Source: Lentzea alba
Lineage (GTDB): Bacteria; Actinomycetota; Actinomycetes; Mycobacteriales; Pseudonocardiaceae
Direction of reading: 5' to 3'
DNA length: 64,000 bases
Assembly: GCF_011067745.1 (NCBI RefSeq)
Contig: NZ_JAAMPJ010000007.1
Coordinates: 62,001 to 126,000, forward strand
Every line of letters begins with the position of its first letter. Within the stretch, counting starts at the first letter, position 1. Of this stretch, positions 7,226-16,432 are shown in pieces. The position numbers and the translations under genes are program-made. Below the pieces are notes generated by a model, which did not search any database, was not told the DNA's origin, and saw only the letters and a list, made by a program, of their open reading frames with translations.

Positions 7226-9575
7226 CGGACTTCTCCCCGATCTGCATCCGGAACAGGCTCATCGGGCTGTCGCAGTCGACGACGTGGTTCAGCACGAACT
7301 CGTACGCCGCGCCGCGCTCGACCTCAGCCGGCGAGGACGCGAACGCGAAGCTCGGCAGGTAGTCCATCCCCGGCGTCGGCAGGTGCAGCATCAGCGGGTT
7401 GGCGACCTTGGCGACCGCCGTGGCCGTCGCCTGGTCGGGCGCGTTGACGAGCAGCATCACGCCCACCTCGCGCGGCGGCCCGCTCTCCGGCTCGAGGTCG
7501 CCCAGCACCGCGTTGTGACCGTAGAGGCGCAGGTCGAAGGCGTACTCGTCGTCCGCCAGGCCCAGCGTGTGGCGCACCCGCTGGCTGATCATCGCGCGCA
7601 TCAGGTCCGCCCAGGCGTCGATGTCGCCGAGGACGAGCGGGTCGCGGATCGCCGAGAACGACATGGTCTCGTAGCCGGTGATCCGGGTGCCCTCCAGCTT
7701 GATCGTGTACTGGTCGGCGACGTGGAAATTCGACCCCTCGACCCGGACGATCCGGTCGTCGACCGCGATGTACCGCGCGTCACGGACGTCGAGGACGCCG
7801 TCGGGCTCCCGCATCTCGAACGGGTTCACGGTCTCGTAGAGCATGTGGGCGGCCACCAGGATCGGCGTGCACGCCGCCGCGGGGTCGAGCGGCTCGATGG
7901 TGAAGCCGCCCGCGTCGATGGTGGCGAGGACACCGCCCGCACGCGGGTTGCTGGTGCACTGGCCGCCGCACTCGACGATCTTGGCGGCGTGCCACGTGGG
8001 CCCGGCCGGCATCCCCTTCATGAGCGGATAGGCGGCTGCCAGCGCCGTGTCGGTGGCACGGCCGGCGAGCACGAGCTGGGCGCCCGCGCGGAGCGCCGCG
8101 ACGATCGGCTCGTGCCCCATCACGCCGACGATGTGGGTGCAGCTTTCGAGCGTCTCGGCCCGCAGCGGTCCCAGGGGTGGCAGCGGGTGCACCCGGCCCG
8201 CGTCGAGGTGTTCCTTCAGGCCCGACGCGTCCTGCTCGCTGTAGATCTTCGCGACCTTCAGGTCCAGGCCTTCCGACGCCATCACCTCGGCAGCGATCCC
8301 GGCGACCCAGTCGACACCGCTGTCGGTCCCGCTCGTGCCGCAGGAGCCCACGATCACGGGGATGCCCGCGCCGGCGGCGGCCGTCAGCAGGCTGCGCAGG
8401 TCACGAGCCACCGCTTTGGCCGTCGTCTTGGGGGTTGCCGACCCGAGGTAGTAGGGACCGGAGTCGGTGGACCCGCCGTCGATGCTGATCACGTCCGCAC
8501 CCAGTGCGATGCCGCGTTCGATCGTCGCATGGTCCCAGCCGGCGCCGAGCATGCCGCTCGGTGACAGGACCCGGACGGACTTCACCGGTTCGTTGTCCAT
8601 GTTGCCCTTTGTCTCCTGATGATCGTGGGAGTTCACGACGAACCGGGCCCGGCCGGCGAGGGCCGCCACCAGTTCCTCGGCTCCTCGGCGGCCCGCGGCG
8701 GCGCGTGCCTCGGCGGTCTGTCCGGCCAGGTGGGAGTAGACGACGATGCCGTCCACGCCGCGCAGCGGGCTGCCGGGCGGAAGCGGCTCCTCACTCGCGA
8801 CGTCGAGCGCGGCACCCGCGATTTCTCCCGCCCGCACGGCCGCGGCGAGAGCTTCCTCGTCGACGATGGCTCCTCTGGCGGTGTTGACCAGCAGCGCGGT
8901 CGGCTTCATCTGTTTGAACGCCGATTCGCCCAGCAGGCCGCGGGTCCGTTCGGTGAGCGACGTGTGCACCGAGACGTAGTCGGCGGTGGCCAGCAGTTCG
9001 GGCAGGTCCACGAACCGGACCGCGGGGTCGCTCCGGAGCGGCGTTGGCACGTTGGTGGTGCAGACGACCGTCATGCCGAAGGCACGGGCCAGCGGCACCA
9101 CCGCCCGCGCCGAAGCCCCGTAACCGATGAGGCCGAGGATCGATCCCCGCAGTTCGTGTCCGTCCTCGCGCGGCCAGTCCCCGCGCGCCACACCCTCAGC
9201 AGACTGCATCAGACGACGGGCTCCCGCGAGCAACAGACCGATCGTGTACTCGGCTACCGCGTTGGCGTTGACGCCAGGCAGGTTGCTCACGCTGATCCCC
9301 AGCCGCGCCGCGGCGGCGACGTCGATCGAGTCGTAGCCCACGCCGGTCCGCACGACGACCCGCAGCCGGGGTGCCCTGGCGAGGACGTCGGCGGTCAGGG
9401 CTTCGTGGCCCACCAACGCGGCGTCGATCCCGGCGAGCGCCGCCACGAGCTGTTCGGGATCGCGCCGGCCGGTCATGGGCAGGTGCACGGTTTCCAGCCC
9501 GGAGCGTCTCAGGTACTGGTCGACCTCGTCGCCGGGGCGGAGGTAGTCCGTGGTGATCAGCACGCGGCGAGTCAC
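7218..9575 (-). CDS. In-frame fusion: D-2-hydroxyacid dehydrogenase and DUF1446 (AtuA-like) protein
   Basis: A single 785-residue reading frame with no stop between two normally separate proteins. Residues 1 to about 312 are a D-2-hydroxyacid dehydrogenase: nucleotide-binding LGLIGYGASA, catalytic Arg in VNTARGAIVDEEAL, Glu in DVASEEPLP and His in YSHLAGQT. From residue 326 the chain is a DUF1446 protein of the acyclic terpene utilisation AtuA type (GWDHATIERGIALGADVI, SIDGGSTDSGPYYLG, VGSCGTSGTDSGVDWV). The GTG at 9575 has an AGAGGA site. The ATG at 8600 that opens the second part also has its own AGGAGA site, so the second protein may be made alone. Either the fusion is real or a stop codon was lost. 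The dehydrogenase would oxidise a 2-hydroxyacid or reduce a 2-oxoacid; AtuA's reaction is not established. Confidence 0.8.
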   Translation of the reverse strand: MTRRVLITTDYLRPGDEVDQYLRRSGLETVHLPMTGRRDPEQLVAALAGIDAALVGHEALTADVLARAPRLRVVVRTGVGYDSIDVAAAARLGISVSNLPGVNANAVAEYTIGLLLAGARRLMQSAEGVARGDWPREDGHELRGSILGLIGYGASARAVVPLARAFGMTVVCTTNVPTPLRSDPAVRFVDLPELLATADYVSVHTSLTERTRGLLGESAFKQMKPTALLVNTARGAIVDEEALAAAVRAGEIAGAALDVASEEPLPPGSPLRGVDGIVVYSHLAGQTAEARAAAGRRGAEELVAALAGRARFVVNSHDHQETKGNMDNEPVKSVRVLSPSGMLGAGWDHATIERGIALGADVISIDGGSTDSGPYYLGSATPKTTAKAVARDLRSLLTAAAGAGIPVIVGSCGTSGTDSGVDWVAGIAAEVMASEGLDLKVAKIYSEQDASGLKEHLDAGRVHPLPPLGPLRAETLESCTHIVGVMGHEPIVAALRAGAQLVLAGRATDTALAAAYPLMKGMPAGPTWHAAKIVECGGQCTSNPRAGGVLATIDAGGFTIEPLDPAAACTPILVAAHMLYETVNPFEMREPDGVLDVRDARYIAVDDRIVRVEGSNFHVADQYTIKLEGTRITGYETMSFSAIRDPLVLGDIDAWADLMRAMISQRVRHTLGLADDEYAFDLRLYGHNAVLGDLEPESGPPREVGVMLLVNAPDQATATAVAKVANPLMLHLPTPGMDYLPSFAFASSPAEVERGAAYEFVLNHVVDCDSPMSLFRMQIGEKSDA

Positions 9576-9601
9576 GTGTTCCTCTCTCAAATAGGGAGTC
9601 G

Positions 9602-10876
9602 TCACAGCGCGCGGCTGACGGAGGACCGGCGCTGCAACGCACTGACGCGGGCGACCGCCAGCACGGCGAGGAGCGCGACGATCGCCACGTCGAGCAGCAT
9701 CAGCGGCCAGCCGGTCAGGTCGACCATGCCGCCGACCAGCGCCGGCCCGAGGAAACCGCCGCTCGCCCACCCGACGGTGTAGAGGCCGGTGTAGGTCCCG
9801 ACCACGCGGTCGGACGGGGCGAGGTTCCACAGCACGACAACTGCGTTGACCAGGAACGAGGACGCGCCGGCGGCCGCCAGGCACAGGGCGATGACGGTGC
9901 CGGTGGCCGTCTGCACCGCGGTGCCGAAGACCATGGCGGCCGCGAACACCGCCATCCCGGCCATCATCACCCGCAGGCGGCCGAAGCGTTCGGCGAGCAT
10001 CGCCACCGGATAAGCGGCCACGATGAAGGCCACCCCGCTGGGAAGAGTCAGCCCGCCCGCGTCACCGCGCGACATGTGCAACGCCTCCATGCCGTACGGC
10101 GTGACGAGCGAACGCGAAGCGGCCCACGCACCCCCGAAGAGCACGATCGACAAGATGAGCACCAGCCTGCTGTGGTTCGGGTCCCGCACGATGTCGAGCA
10201 CGATGCTCCGCACGCGGACCTTGGATGCCTCCTCACCGTCCCGCTCGCGATCCTCCGCCAGTGCCGCCTGGTAGGCCGGAGACCGGCTGTCCCGCACCTT
10301 CGCGCCCAGCAGGGACACGGAGGCCACCATCAGGACCGCGGGAATCGCGAACGACAGCTTCGGATGGTCGTCGACCAGGAAGATGCTGATCAAGGCAGCG
10401 ACGATCACCGTGAGACTCGCGGCGATCTTGACCGCCGCGTTGGCCCGGCTCCGCCGCTCGGGTCCGATGAAGTCCGGGAGCAGGGCTTCGGCGATCGGCT
10501 TGAACGAGTTCGCCACCAGCGCGTAACTGAACATCACCAGGATCAGCAGGAGCAGTGAGGCCGCGGTGTGCGGGATGGCGACGAACAACAGTGCCGCCAG
10601 CGGCATCCCCACGACGAGATAGGGGACGCGCCTGCCCCACGACGTACGGGTGTTGTCCGACCGGTTGCCCATCCACGGCTGGACGAAGATGCCGAGCAGG
10701 TTGTCCATGCCCATGAGCAGGCCGACGAGCGCGGCACTGCCGATGTGCTCGCGAAGCAGCGGTGGAACCTGTGAATCGTAGAGGTTCCACGTGGACTCCT
10801 GCGCGAAAACCGCCAGGGCCACGAAGAACGTGATCCGCCCCGTTCGTGGGCGCTGTATGGGCAGCGTCGCCGCCAT
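9602..10876 (-). CDS. MFS transporter (SLC45/GPH-like)
   Basis: About 424 residues with twelve predicted membrane segments in two halves. The loop between helices 2 and 3 (QPWMGNRSDNTRTSWGRRVP) is the conserved MFS signature and is closest in feel to sucrose/H+ symporter-like carriers. It is 26 bp upstream of the hydroxyacid dehydrogenase fusion on the same strand, so it should import the acid or glycoside that the operon degrades. The start is uncertain: the ATG at 10876 has AGGTG four bases before it, and another in-frame ATG is at 10900. Confidence 0.85.
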   Translation of the reverse strand: MAATLPIQRPRTGRITFFVALAVFAQESTWNLYDSQVPPLLREHIGSAALVGLLMGMDNLLGIFVQPWMGNRSDNTRTSWGRRVPYLVVGMPLAALLFVAIPHTAASLLLLILVMFSYALVANSFKPIAEALLPDFIGPERRSRANAAVKIAASLTVIVAALISIFLVDDHPKLSFAIPAVLMVASVSLLGAKVRDSRSPAYQAALAEDRERDGEEASKVRVRSIVLDIVRDPNHSRLVLILSIVLFGGAWAASRSLVTPYGMEALHMSRGDAGGLTLPSGVAFIVAAYPVAMLAERFGRLRVMMAGMAVFAAAMVFGTAVQTATGTVIALCLAAAGASSFLVNAVVVLWNLAPSDRVVGTYTGLYTVGWASGGFLGPALVGGMVDLTGWPLMLLDVAIVALLAVLAVARVSALQRRSSVSRAL

Positions 10877-10920
10877 GGGGCACCTCATTCTCTTCACCAC
10901 CCGCGTTGGCGGCAGCGGTC

Positions 10921-10956
10921 ACACTACTTTTGCTATAGCAAGATGGTCAATAGTGT
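10921..10956. promoter_or_regulatory. Nested inverted repeats, likely GntR operator
   Basis: A perfect 12-bp palindrome, TTGCTATAGCAA (10930-10941), lies inside a wider pair of arms, ACACTA (10921-10926) and TAGTGT (10951-10956). The site is between the divergent MFS and GntR genes. GntR/FCD regulators commonly bind short palindromes of this kind, so this is probably where the neighbouring regulator represses both genes. Confidence 0.6.
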
Positions 10957-10991
10957 CATAGGGGCCTTGCCATGGCAGATAGACTGACCGC

Positions 10992-11741
10992 ATGGCGGGG
11001 GACAACCTGACAGGACTGACGACCGACACACTGGCCGACCGCGCATACCGCGCCCTCCGCGCCGCGATCACGACCGGCGAACTGCGCCCAGGGCAGAAAG
11101 TCACCGAACGCGGGCTCGCCGAGCGGTTGTCGGTCAGCCCGACGCCGGTGCGCGAGGCCATCCGGCGGCTCGAGCAGGACGGCCTGCTAGAACGGACCGG
11201 ACCGCGGTCGGTCCAGGTGACGACGGTCGGGGACGTCGCGATACAGGACCTCGCCGAGGTCGAAGTGGCCCTGCGCGGGATGGTGGCCCGCTTCGCCGCA
11301 CGGCACGCGACCCCAGCGCAACTGGACCATCTCGACGCCATCCTCGACGAGGCCGACGACCTGCTCATCCTCATCCAGCAACGGCACAAGGCCGGGCAGG
11401 AGATAGCGAGACACCTGGGCCGGCTGCTCGACGCCATGCAGCGCTTCAACGCCGTCGTCGAGTCCTGCGCCGGCAATCCCGTGCTCGTGCGCCTGCTCGA
11501 CCAGACGCGGGTGTTCTCGTGGCCGGAGCGGCGGTCCCGGCTCATCGAACGGATCAGCGAGGACGACCGGTTCGGCCTCGATCGCTACGCGAGCCACCGG
11601 GCGCTCGTCCGGGCGCTGCGGGTGGGTGACTCGGCGACGGCCGAGGCGCTCGTGATCGAGGACGCCCGCGGCGGACTCGGGGATCTGCTCGCCGGTTCCG
11701 CGCCGTCGGCGGCGGCCTCGGCTCCCGTAGCCGGGTCCTGA
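10992..11741 (+). CDS. GntR-family regulator (FadR/FCD subfamily)
   Basis: A 249-aa regulator with an N-terminal winged helix (AYRALRAAITTGELRPGQKV, then ERLSVSPTPVREAIRRLEQDG) and an all-helical FCD ligand domain from about residue 85 on. FCD regulators usually sense organic acids, which agrees with the divergent transporter and the dehydrogenase operon beyond it. The ATG at 10992 gives a normal-length N-terminus. The C-terminal dozen residues are Ala/Ser-rich. Confidence 0.9.
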   Translation: MAGDNLTGLTTDTLADRAYRALRAAITTGELRPGQKVTERGLAERLSVSPTPVREAIRRLEQDGLLERTGPRSVQVTTVGDVAIQDLAEVEVALRGMVARFAARHATPAQLDHLDAILDEADDLLILIQQRHKAGQEIARHLGRLLDAMQRFNAVVESCAGNPVLVRLLDQTRVFSWPERRSRLIERISEDDRFGLDRYASHRALVRALRVGDSATAEALVIEDARGGLGDLLAGSAPSAAASAPVAGS

Positions 11742-11747
11742 CCGCGG

Positions 11748-12511
11748 TCACCGCTCGACGTCGACGACGAGCGTCAGATCGGAGCCCGCGGTGATGTGCG
11801 TGGCTATCTCGTCGTAGACGGCGGCGACGCGGCCCCATCGACGTCGACGAGGGCCGACGGCAGGCTGTGCGCCTGGTCGACCGTGGGCGGGGCGACGAGG
11901 AACCCGTAGGCGGACATGACGCCCGCGCACATCGGGACGATCATCCGGGCGATCTTCAGCTGCTTCGCCAAGCCGTACGCGTGCACAGGGCCGGTCCTGT
12001 CGAGGCCCAGCGGCTCGGCCACATCCCACAGTCCATTGCCTTGTAGTCCGGCCCGTCGTGGTCGTCGAGAAACTCCTGTGCACGCCGCCGGCACACCGCG
12101 TGTGCGTTGGCCTGCACCTCCAGGTCACTCCACAACTGCTCGGCGAGGCGGACGTTGGCCAGCAGGAGGTCCATGACCCTTCGCGCGACCCGCCCGGCCC
12201 CGGTACAGCCGGAGGTGCGGATCAGGATGCCCTCGGAGATCAGGTCCGTGGCGCCCATCGACGGCGTCCCGCCGATGTCCGGGGAATGCGCCGCGGTTCC
12301 GGCGAAGCCGACAAGCGCCCCGGCGGAAGATCGGCGTGATCATGGCGATGTCGGGCAGGTGCCCCGTCGCGATCCACGGGGTCGTTGGTGATGACGCAGT
12401 CGCCGTCGAGAACGCCGTGCGCGGCACCGTCGACGCGGCCTCGTCGGTCGCGGCGGTGAGCCGATCCCACCGGACCTCCAGGCCGATCGGATCGGAGACT
12501 CGCGGGGTCAT
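11748..12511 (-). pseudogene. Decayed hydantoinase/oxoprolinase pair (HyuB then HyuA fragments)
   Basis: Reading the minus strand from the ATG at 12511, an N-terminal HyuB piece (DPIGLEVRWDRLTAATDEA, RTAFS) is followed in a shifted frame by DGDCVITNDP, then GHLPDIAMITPIF, then MGATDLISEGILIRTS and VMDLLLANVRLAEQLWSDL. A HyuA C-terminal fragment follows (GPVHAYGLAKQLKIARMIVP, GVMSAYGFLVAPP). Intact HyuA and HyuB each have more than 500 residues. This locus has several frameshifts and large deletions, and the order is the reverse of the usual hyuA-hyuB. The HyuB start overlaps the stop of the dehydrogenase gene at 12508 (ATGA), so the pair was once part of that operon. Confidence 0.75.
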
Positions 12512-13632
12512 GACGCGGTGGACGCTTCCGCGTGCGTGCCGCGCTGCCGGGACTCCCCGGCAGTGATCTCGGCGGCGATCGCCGCGCCCAGGCCCTCGGT
12601 CGTCCCGGAACCGCCGAGGTCGGGAGTGAGCACTTCCGGCCGCTCGTCGAGCACGGTCTCGATCGCGGCCACGACCTGCGCCGCGGCGGCCAGTTCACCG
12701 AGGTGGCCGAGCATCATGGCGCCACTCCAGATTTGCCCGACCGGGTTGGCGATCCCGCGTCCGGCGATGTCCGGGGCCGAGCCGTGGACCGGTTCGAACA
12801 GGCTCGGCCAGGTGCGGTCCGGGTTGATGTTGGCGCTCGGGGCGATCCCGATGGTGCCGGCGCACGCCGGTCCGAGGTCGGAGAGGATGTCGCCGAAGAG
12901 GTTGCTGGCGACCACGACGTCGTACTGCTGGGGCCGCAGGACGAACTTGGCCGTGAGGATGTCGATGTGGTCCTTGTCCGCGGTCACGTCCGGGTACCGC
13001 TGCGCCATCGCGGTCGCGCGCTCGTCCCAGTACGGCATCGTTATGGAGATGCCGTTGCTCTTGGTCGCCCACGTCAGGTGCTTGCGCGGGCGGGCGGCGG
13101 CGAGGTCGAACGCGTAGCGCAGCACCCGGTCCACTCCGATCCGGGTCATCACGGTCTCCTGCACCACCGTTTCACGGTCGGTGCCCTCGAAGATCCGGCC
13201 GCCGATGCTCGAGTACTCCCCCTCGGTGTTCTCGCGGACGACGAGGAAGTCGATGTCGCCCGGCTGCCGGTCGCGCAGCGGGCTGCGCACGCCACGCAGC
13301 AGCCGGACCGGCCGCAGGTTGACGTACTGGTCGAAGCCGCGGCGGAACTGCAGGAGGCTGCCCCACAGCGACACGTGGTCGGGCACCACCTCCGGCCACC
13401 CGACCGCGCCGAAGAAGATCGCGTCGTAGCCGCCGAGCACCTCCCGCCAGTCCGGCGGCAGCATCTCGCCGTGCCGCAGCCAGTAGTCTGCGCAGGCGAA
13501 GTCGAACTCGGCGATCTCGAACTCGAACCCATGGGCCTGGGCGGCAGCCGCCAGGCACCGCACCCCCTCCGGGACGACCTCACGGCCGATGCCGTCGCCC
13601 GGGATGACCGCTATGCGATAACGATGGGACAC
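12508..13632 (-). CDS. Tartrate/D-malate dehydrogenase-type isocitrate/isopropylmalate dehydrogenase family enzyme
   Basis: A 374-aa NAD-dependent decarboxylating dehydrogenase of the TtuC/DmlA branch. It has IAVIPGDGIGREV at the N-terminus, the substrate loop DFLVVRENTEGEYSSIGG, the metal-binding Asp region ASNLFGDILSDLGPA, and nucleotide-binding EPVHGSAPDIAG. The family converts D-malate or tartrate to a 2-oxoacid with CO2 release. In E. coli dmlA is divergent from the LysR gene dmlR, and the same arrangement is seen here with the gene at 13736. It formerly led a hydantoinase pair that is now decayed. Confidence 0.9.
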   Translation of the reverse strand: MSHRYRIAVIPGDGIGREVVPEGVRCLAAAAQAHGFEFEIAEFDFACADYWLRHGEMLPPDWREVLGGYDAIFFGAVGWPEVVPDHVSLWGSLLQFRRGFDQYVNLRPVRLLRGVRSPLRDRQPGDIDFLVVRENTEGEYSSIGGRIFEGTDRETVVQETVMTRIGVDRVLRYAFDLAAARPRKHLTWATKSNGISITMPYWDERATAMAQRYPDVTADKDHIDILTAKFVLRPQQYDVVVASNLFGDILSDLGPACAGTIGIAPSANINPDRTWPSLFEPVHGSAPDIAGRGIANPVGQIWSGAMMLGHLGELAAAAQVVAAIETVLDERPEVLTPDLGGSGTTEGLGAAIAAEITAGESRQRGTHAEASTAS

Positions 13633-13735
13633 GAACGTTCCTCCTCGCGCCCGGTCCGGTCGGCGGGCACGTCTTCACCTTCGTCGGCGGGGAACGCGAC
13701 AACAAGAACGTCCGCGGCAACCTATCCTTTCGCTC

Positions 13736-14641
13736 ATGGAAAGACAGGGCTCCATCGACGACCTCCACTTCTTCCAGGTGGTCGCCGCCAGCGAGACGCT
13801 CACGGCGGCCGCCCGCGAGCTGGACTGCTCCCTGCCGGTGGTCAGCAAACGCCTCAGCGCCCTGGAACGCCGGCTCGACGTACGCCTGGTGCACCGCGGT
13901 ACGCGCCGGCTCGTGCTGACCTCCGAGGGGGAGGTCTACGCCGCGCGCCTGGAGACGATCCTCGACCAGGTCCGCGAGCTCGAGGACCTGGTCACCCATC
14001 ACTCCGGCGACCTGCGGGGCTCCGTCGTGGTCCAGGCGACCCCCGGCCTCGGACGCGCCCACGTGGCGCCGCTGCTCGGCGAGTTCACCGCCCTGCATCC
14101 CCGGCTGAGCATCCAACTCCGCACGTCGGCTCTCCCGCTGCGCCCGCACCGGCGTGAGTTCGACATGGCCGTCCACGTCGGAGCACCACCGGACTCCTCA
14201 CTGCGAATGCGCCGACTGGCCCGTAACCGCCGGGTGCCCTGCGCGGCACCGTCCTATCTGGAACAAAAGGGAGCGCCGCAACGCGTCGAGGACCTGGCCG
14301 GCCACGACTGCATCGTGCTCCGCGAAAACGAGGGAGACTTCGCCCTGTGGCACTTCGGCGACGCCAGCAACCCGCGTCAGGTACGCGTGCGCGGCCGTCT
14401 GTCGAGCAATGACGGGGACATCGTCACCGACTGGGCACTGCAGGGACATGGGGTGATCATGCGGTCGGAATGGCAGATCCGGTCTCATCTCAAGAGCGGC
14501 GCACTGGTGCGCGTACTACCCGACATACCGACCCCACCCGCCGACATCTACGCGCTCCTGTCCGACGACGTTCACGTGCCTCGGCGGATCAGCAACCTGG
14601 TCGAGCATCTCGCCGCACGGCTGACAGAACGGATCGGCTAG
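13736..14641 (+). CDS. LysR-family regulator (DmlR-like)
   Basis: A 301-aa LysR-type regulator. The helix-turn-helix is at about residues 8-65 (FFQVVAASETLTAAARELDC, then VVSKRLSALERRL) and the effector-binding domain starts near residue 95 (GLGRAHVAPLLGEFTALHP). It is divergent from the tartrate/D-malate dehydrogenase gene, 103 bp away, and probably activates it in response to a dicarboxylic acid. A short hairpin follows the stop. Confidence 0.9.
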   Translation: MERQGSIDDLHFFQVVAASETLTAAARELDCSLPVVSKRLSALERRLDVRLVHRGTRRLVLTSEGEVYAARLETILDQVRELEDLVTHHSGDLRGSVVVQATPGLGRAHVAPLLGEFTALHPRLSIQLRTSALPLRPHRREFDMAVHVGAPPDSSLRMRRLARNRRVPCAAPSYLEQKGAPQRVEDLAGHDCIVLRENEGDFALWHFGDASNPRQVRVRGRLSSNDGDIVTDWALQGHGVIMRSEWQIRSHLKSGALVRVLPDIPTPPADIYALLSDDVHVPRRISNLVEHLAARLTERIG

Positions 14642-14646
14642 CACGT

Positions 14647-14665
14647 CCTTTCGTTTCCCGAAAGG
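14647..14665 (+). terminator. Short hairpin after the LysR gene
   Basis: CCTTTC and GAAAGG form a 6-bp stem with a 7-base loop five bases after the LysR stop codon. The stem is weak and there is no clear T-tract, so it is only a possible terminator. Confidence 0.4.
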
Positions 14666-14749
14666 TCCCCTTTCTGCCATTGTCCGGTAGCTATCTCTGT
14701 CCCTAGGTTGCGTGACGACAACCCGGCACTGGCGAGTGAGGCACGGATC

Positions 14750-15715
14750 GTGGACATCAGCGAGCGCATCGACGTCGAGGTACGTGCGCGCCTCGATCAG
14801 TTCCGGCAACTGGTTGGCCCCAAGGGCCTGAGCGGTATCAAGGACATTCCTGAGCGACGCCGGAGGCAGGCCGAGCTGGCCGGACCGGTCGCTCCGGAAG
14901 ACGTTGAGGTGCATGACTTCCCGGTTCCTCACGGCAAGCCGGTGCGCGTGCATGTGTACCGGCCTCGCGCGAGCACCCGGTCCGCGCCCTGCATCTACTA
15001 CATCCACGGTGGCGGCATGGTGACAGGCAGCGCCACCGGCGATCACCGGAAGACCCTCAGGCTCGCGCAGGCGACATGCTGCGTGGTCGCCTCGGTCGAG
15101 TACCGGCTCGCACCCGAAAACCCTTACCCAGCAGCGTTGGACGACTGCTACGCGGGATTGACAGGGATCACCGGCAGGCACCGGGAACTCGGGATCGATT
15201 CCGACCGGACAGGTCTGTACGGCACCAGTGCGGGCGGTGGCCTGGCCGCGGCAGTGGCACTGCTGTCGCGCGACCGCGGCGGACCAGCCATCGCCTACCA
15301 GATGCTGGTCTCCCCAATGCTCGACGACCAGTCCTCAAGCCCGTCAGCCGTCACCAACACCGGCTTCGGCGCCTGGAGCCGCGAAGCGAACATTCAATCC
15401 TGGCAAGCACTCCTCGGCCAGGACTTCGGAACCGACCGAGTCTCACCGTACGCCGCACCGGCACGCGCAACCGACCTCACTGGACTGCCGCCGACCTACA
15501 TCGACGTCGGCGACCTGGACTTGTTCCGTGACGAGGCAGTCGATTTCGCCCGCCGGCTGTCCTGGGCTGGCGTTCCCGTTGAGTTGCACGTATATCCGGG
15601 AGGCATCCACGGTGGTGAGAATCTCGCGCCCGAAGCCGAGCTGAACCGCCGAATCCGCGGATACCGGCACGACGCCCTCCACCGAGCGCTCCGCCCCGAA
15701 ACCCCGGCTGACTGA
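14750..15715 (+). CDS. HSL-family alpha/beta-hydrolase (esterase/lipase)
   Basis: A 321-aa hormone-sensitive-lipase-type esterase. The oxyanion motif is HGGG (YYIHGGGMVTGS) and the nucleophile elbow GTSAGG. The acidic residue is in YIDVGDLDLF and the His in YPGGIHGGE. These enzymes hydrolyse short-chain or bulky esters in the cytoplasm. The GTG at 14750 is preferred because a GAGG site lies 8 bases upstream. An in-frame TTG at 14708 would add 14 residues but has no ribosome-binding site. It is monocistronic after the LysR gene. Confidence 0.85.
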   Translation: MDISERIDVEVRARLDQFRQLVGPKGLSGIKDIPERRRRQAELAGPVAPEDVEVHDFPVPHGKPVRVHVYRPRASTRSAPCIYYIHGGGMVTGSATGDHRKTLRLAQATCCVVASVEYRLAPENPYPAALDDCYAGLTGITGRHRELGIDSDRTGLYGTSAGGGLAAAVALLSRDRGGPAIAYQMLVSPMLDDQSSSPSAVTNTGFGAWSREANIQSWQALLGQDFGTDRVSPYAAPARATDLTGLPPTYIDVGDLDLFRDEAVDFARRLSWAGVPVELHVYPGGIHGGENLAPEAELNRRIRGYRHDALHRALRPETPAD

Positions 15716-15800
15716 GATCAACCTGCCCTGTCGGGCGGAGCTGTGCGTGCCGAAAACCGCATCCGTGCAGGTTAAGCGGCATGGTGATACTCGTGATGAC

Positions 15801-16240
15801 TCAGCCGAGACGATCCTGTCGATCTACGGTGAGGCTTCGATCTGGCCGGGTTTGAAGGGCGGCGCAAGGTCCGCGCGGTGCTGCGGCGGCGAGTGATCGG
15901 TGGGTTCGGTGCTCGTTGTAGTGCCGCTCGTACTCGCGCAGCGCATGCCGTAGGTGGGCCTGATTCCAGATCAGCGTGCGGTCCAGCAGTTCGGCGCGAA
16001 GTGCCTTGACCCAGCGCTCCATGATGGAATTCATCCGGACACCGGTTAGCACCGTCACAATCCCCACGGAACCGAGGACGTCGTCGATCAACGCGGAATA
16101 CTTGGCGTCTCGATCACGGATGAGGAACCTGATCCGCGCGACGTATCCGGTGTCCTCGAGGTCCTTGAGCAAGTTGCGGATGGCCTGGGTGATCCCGGCA
16201 TGGGTGGGGTGCGCGGTGAACGGCCGCCTCAGCTCCGCGG
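15801..16240 (-). pseudogene. Truncated rve-type transposase (integrase remnant, copy 2)
   Basis: Best-preserved remnant of the dispersed integrase family. The frame reads RPFTAHPTHAGITQAIRNLL, IRFLIRDRDAKYSALIDDVL, TGVRMNSIMERWVKALRAEL, LDRTLIWNQAHLRHALREYE and RHYNEHRTHRSL. These are the catalytic Asp region and catalytic Glu region of a DDE integrase core. The N-terminal DNA-binding part and the first Asp are missing: the coding sequence breaks at the small membrane gene ending at 16229. The C-terminus is frayed. The segment around 15880-16005 matches 45040-45165. Confidence 0.8.
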
Positions 16241-16432
16241 AACTCCGCGGTTCCTGCGGTAGGCGGAGAAGAGCGCGACACCGCTGGCGATGGCGACCAC
16301 CCCGAACGCGGCGCTGATGAAGAGGCTCAGGCCGAACGCCTGAGCGGTGACGTTGGCGACGAGACTGCCGACCAGGATCACCGCGAGCAGGGCCCGGTTG
16401 CGGGTGGGCGAGGAGTTCAGTTCCTTGTTCAT
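16229..16432 (-). CDS. Small two-helix membrane protein
   Basis: A 67-aa protein starting MNKELNSSPTRNR, with two hydrophobic segments at about residues 14-36 and 38-56 and a basic tail (YRRNRGVPRS). No family is recognised. The ATG at 16432 lacks a good ribosome-binding site, and the 3' end touches a transposase remnant, so the gene may be a survivor of rearrangement. Confidence 0.45.
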   Translation of the reverse strand: MNKELNSSPTRNRALLAVILVGSLVANVTAQAFGLSLFISAAFGVVAIASGVALFSAYRRNRGVPRS

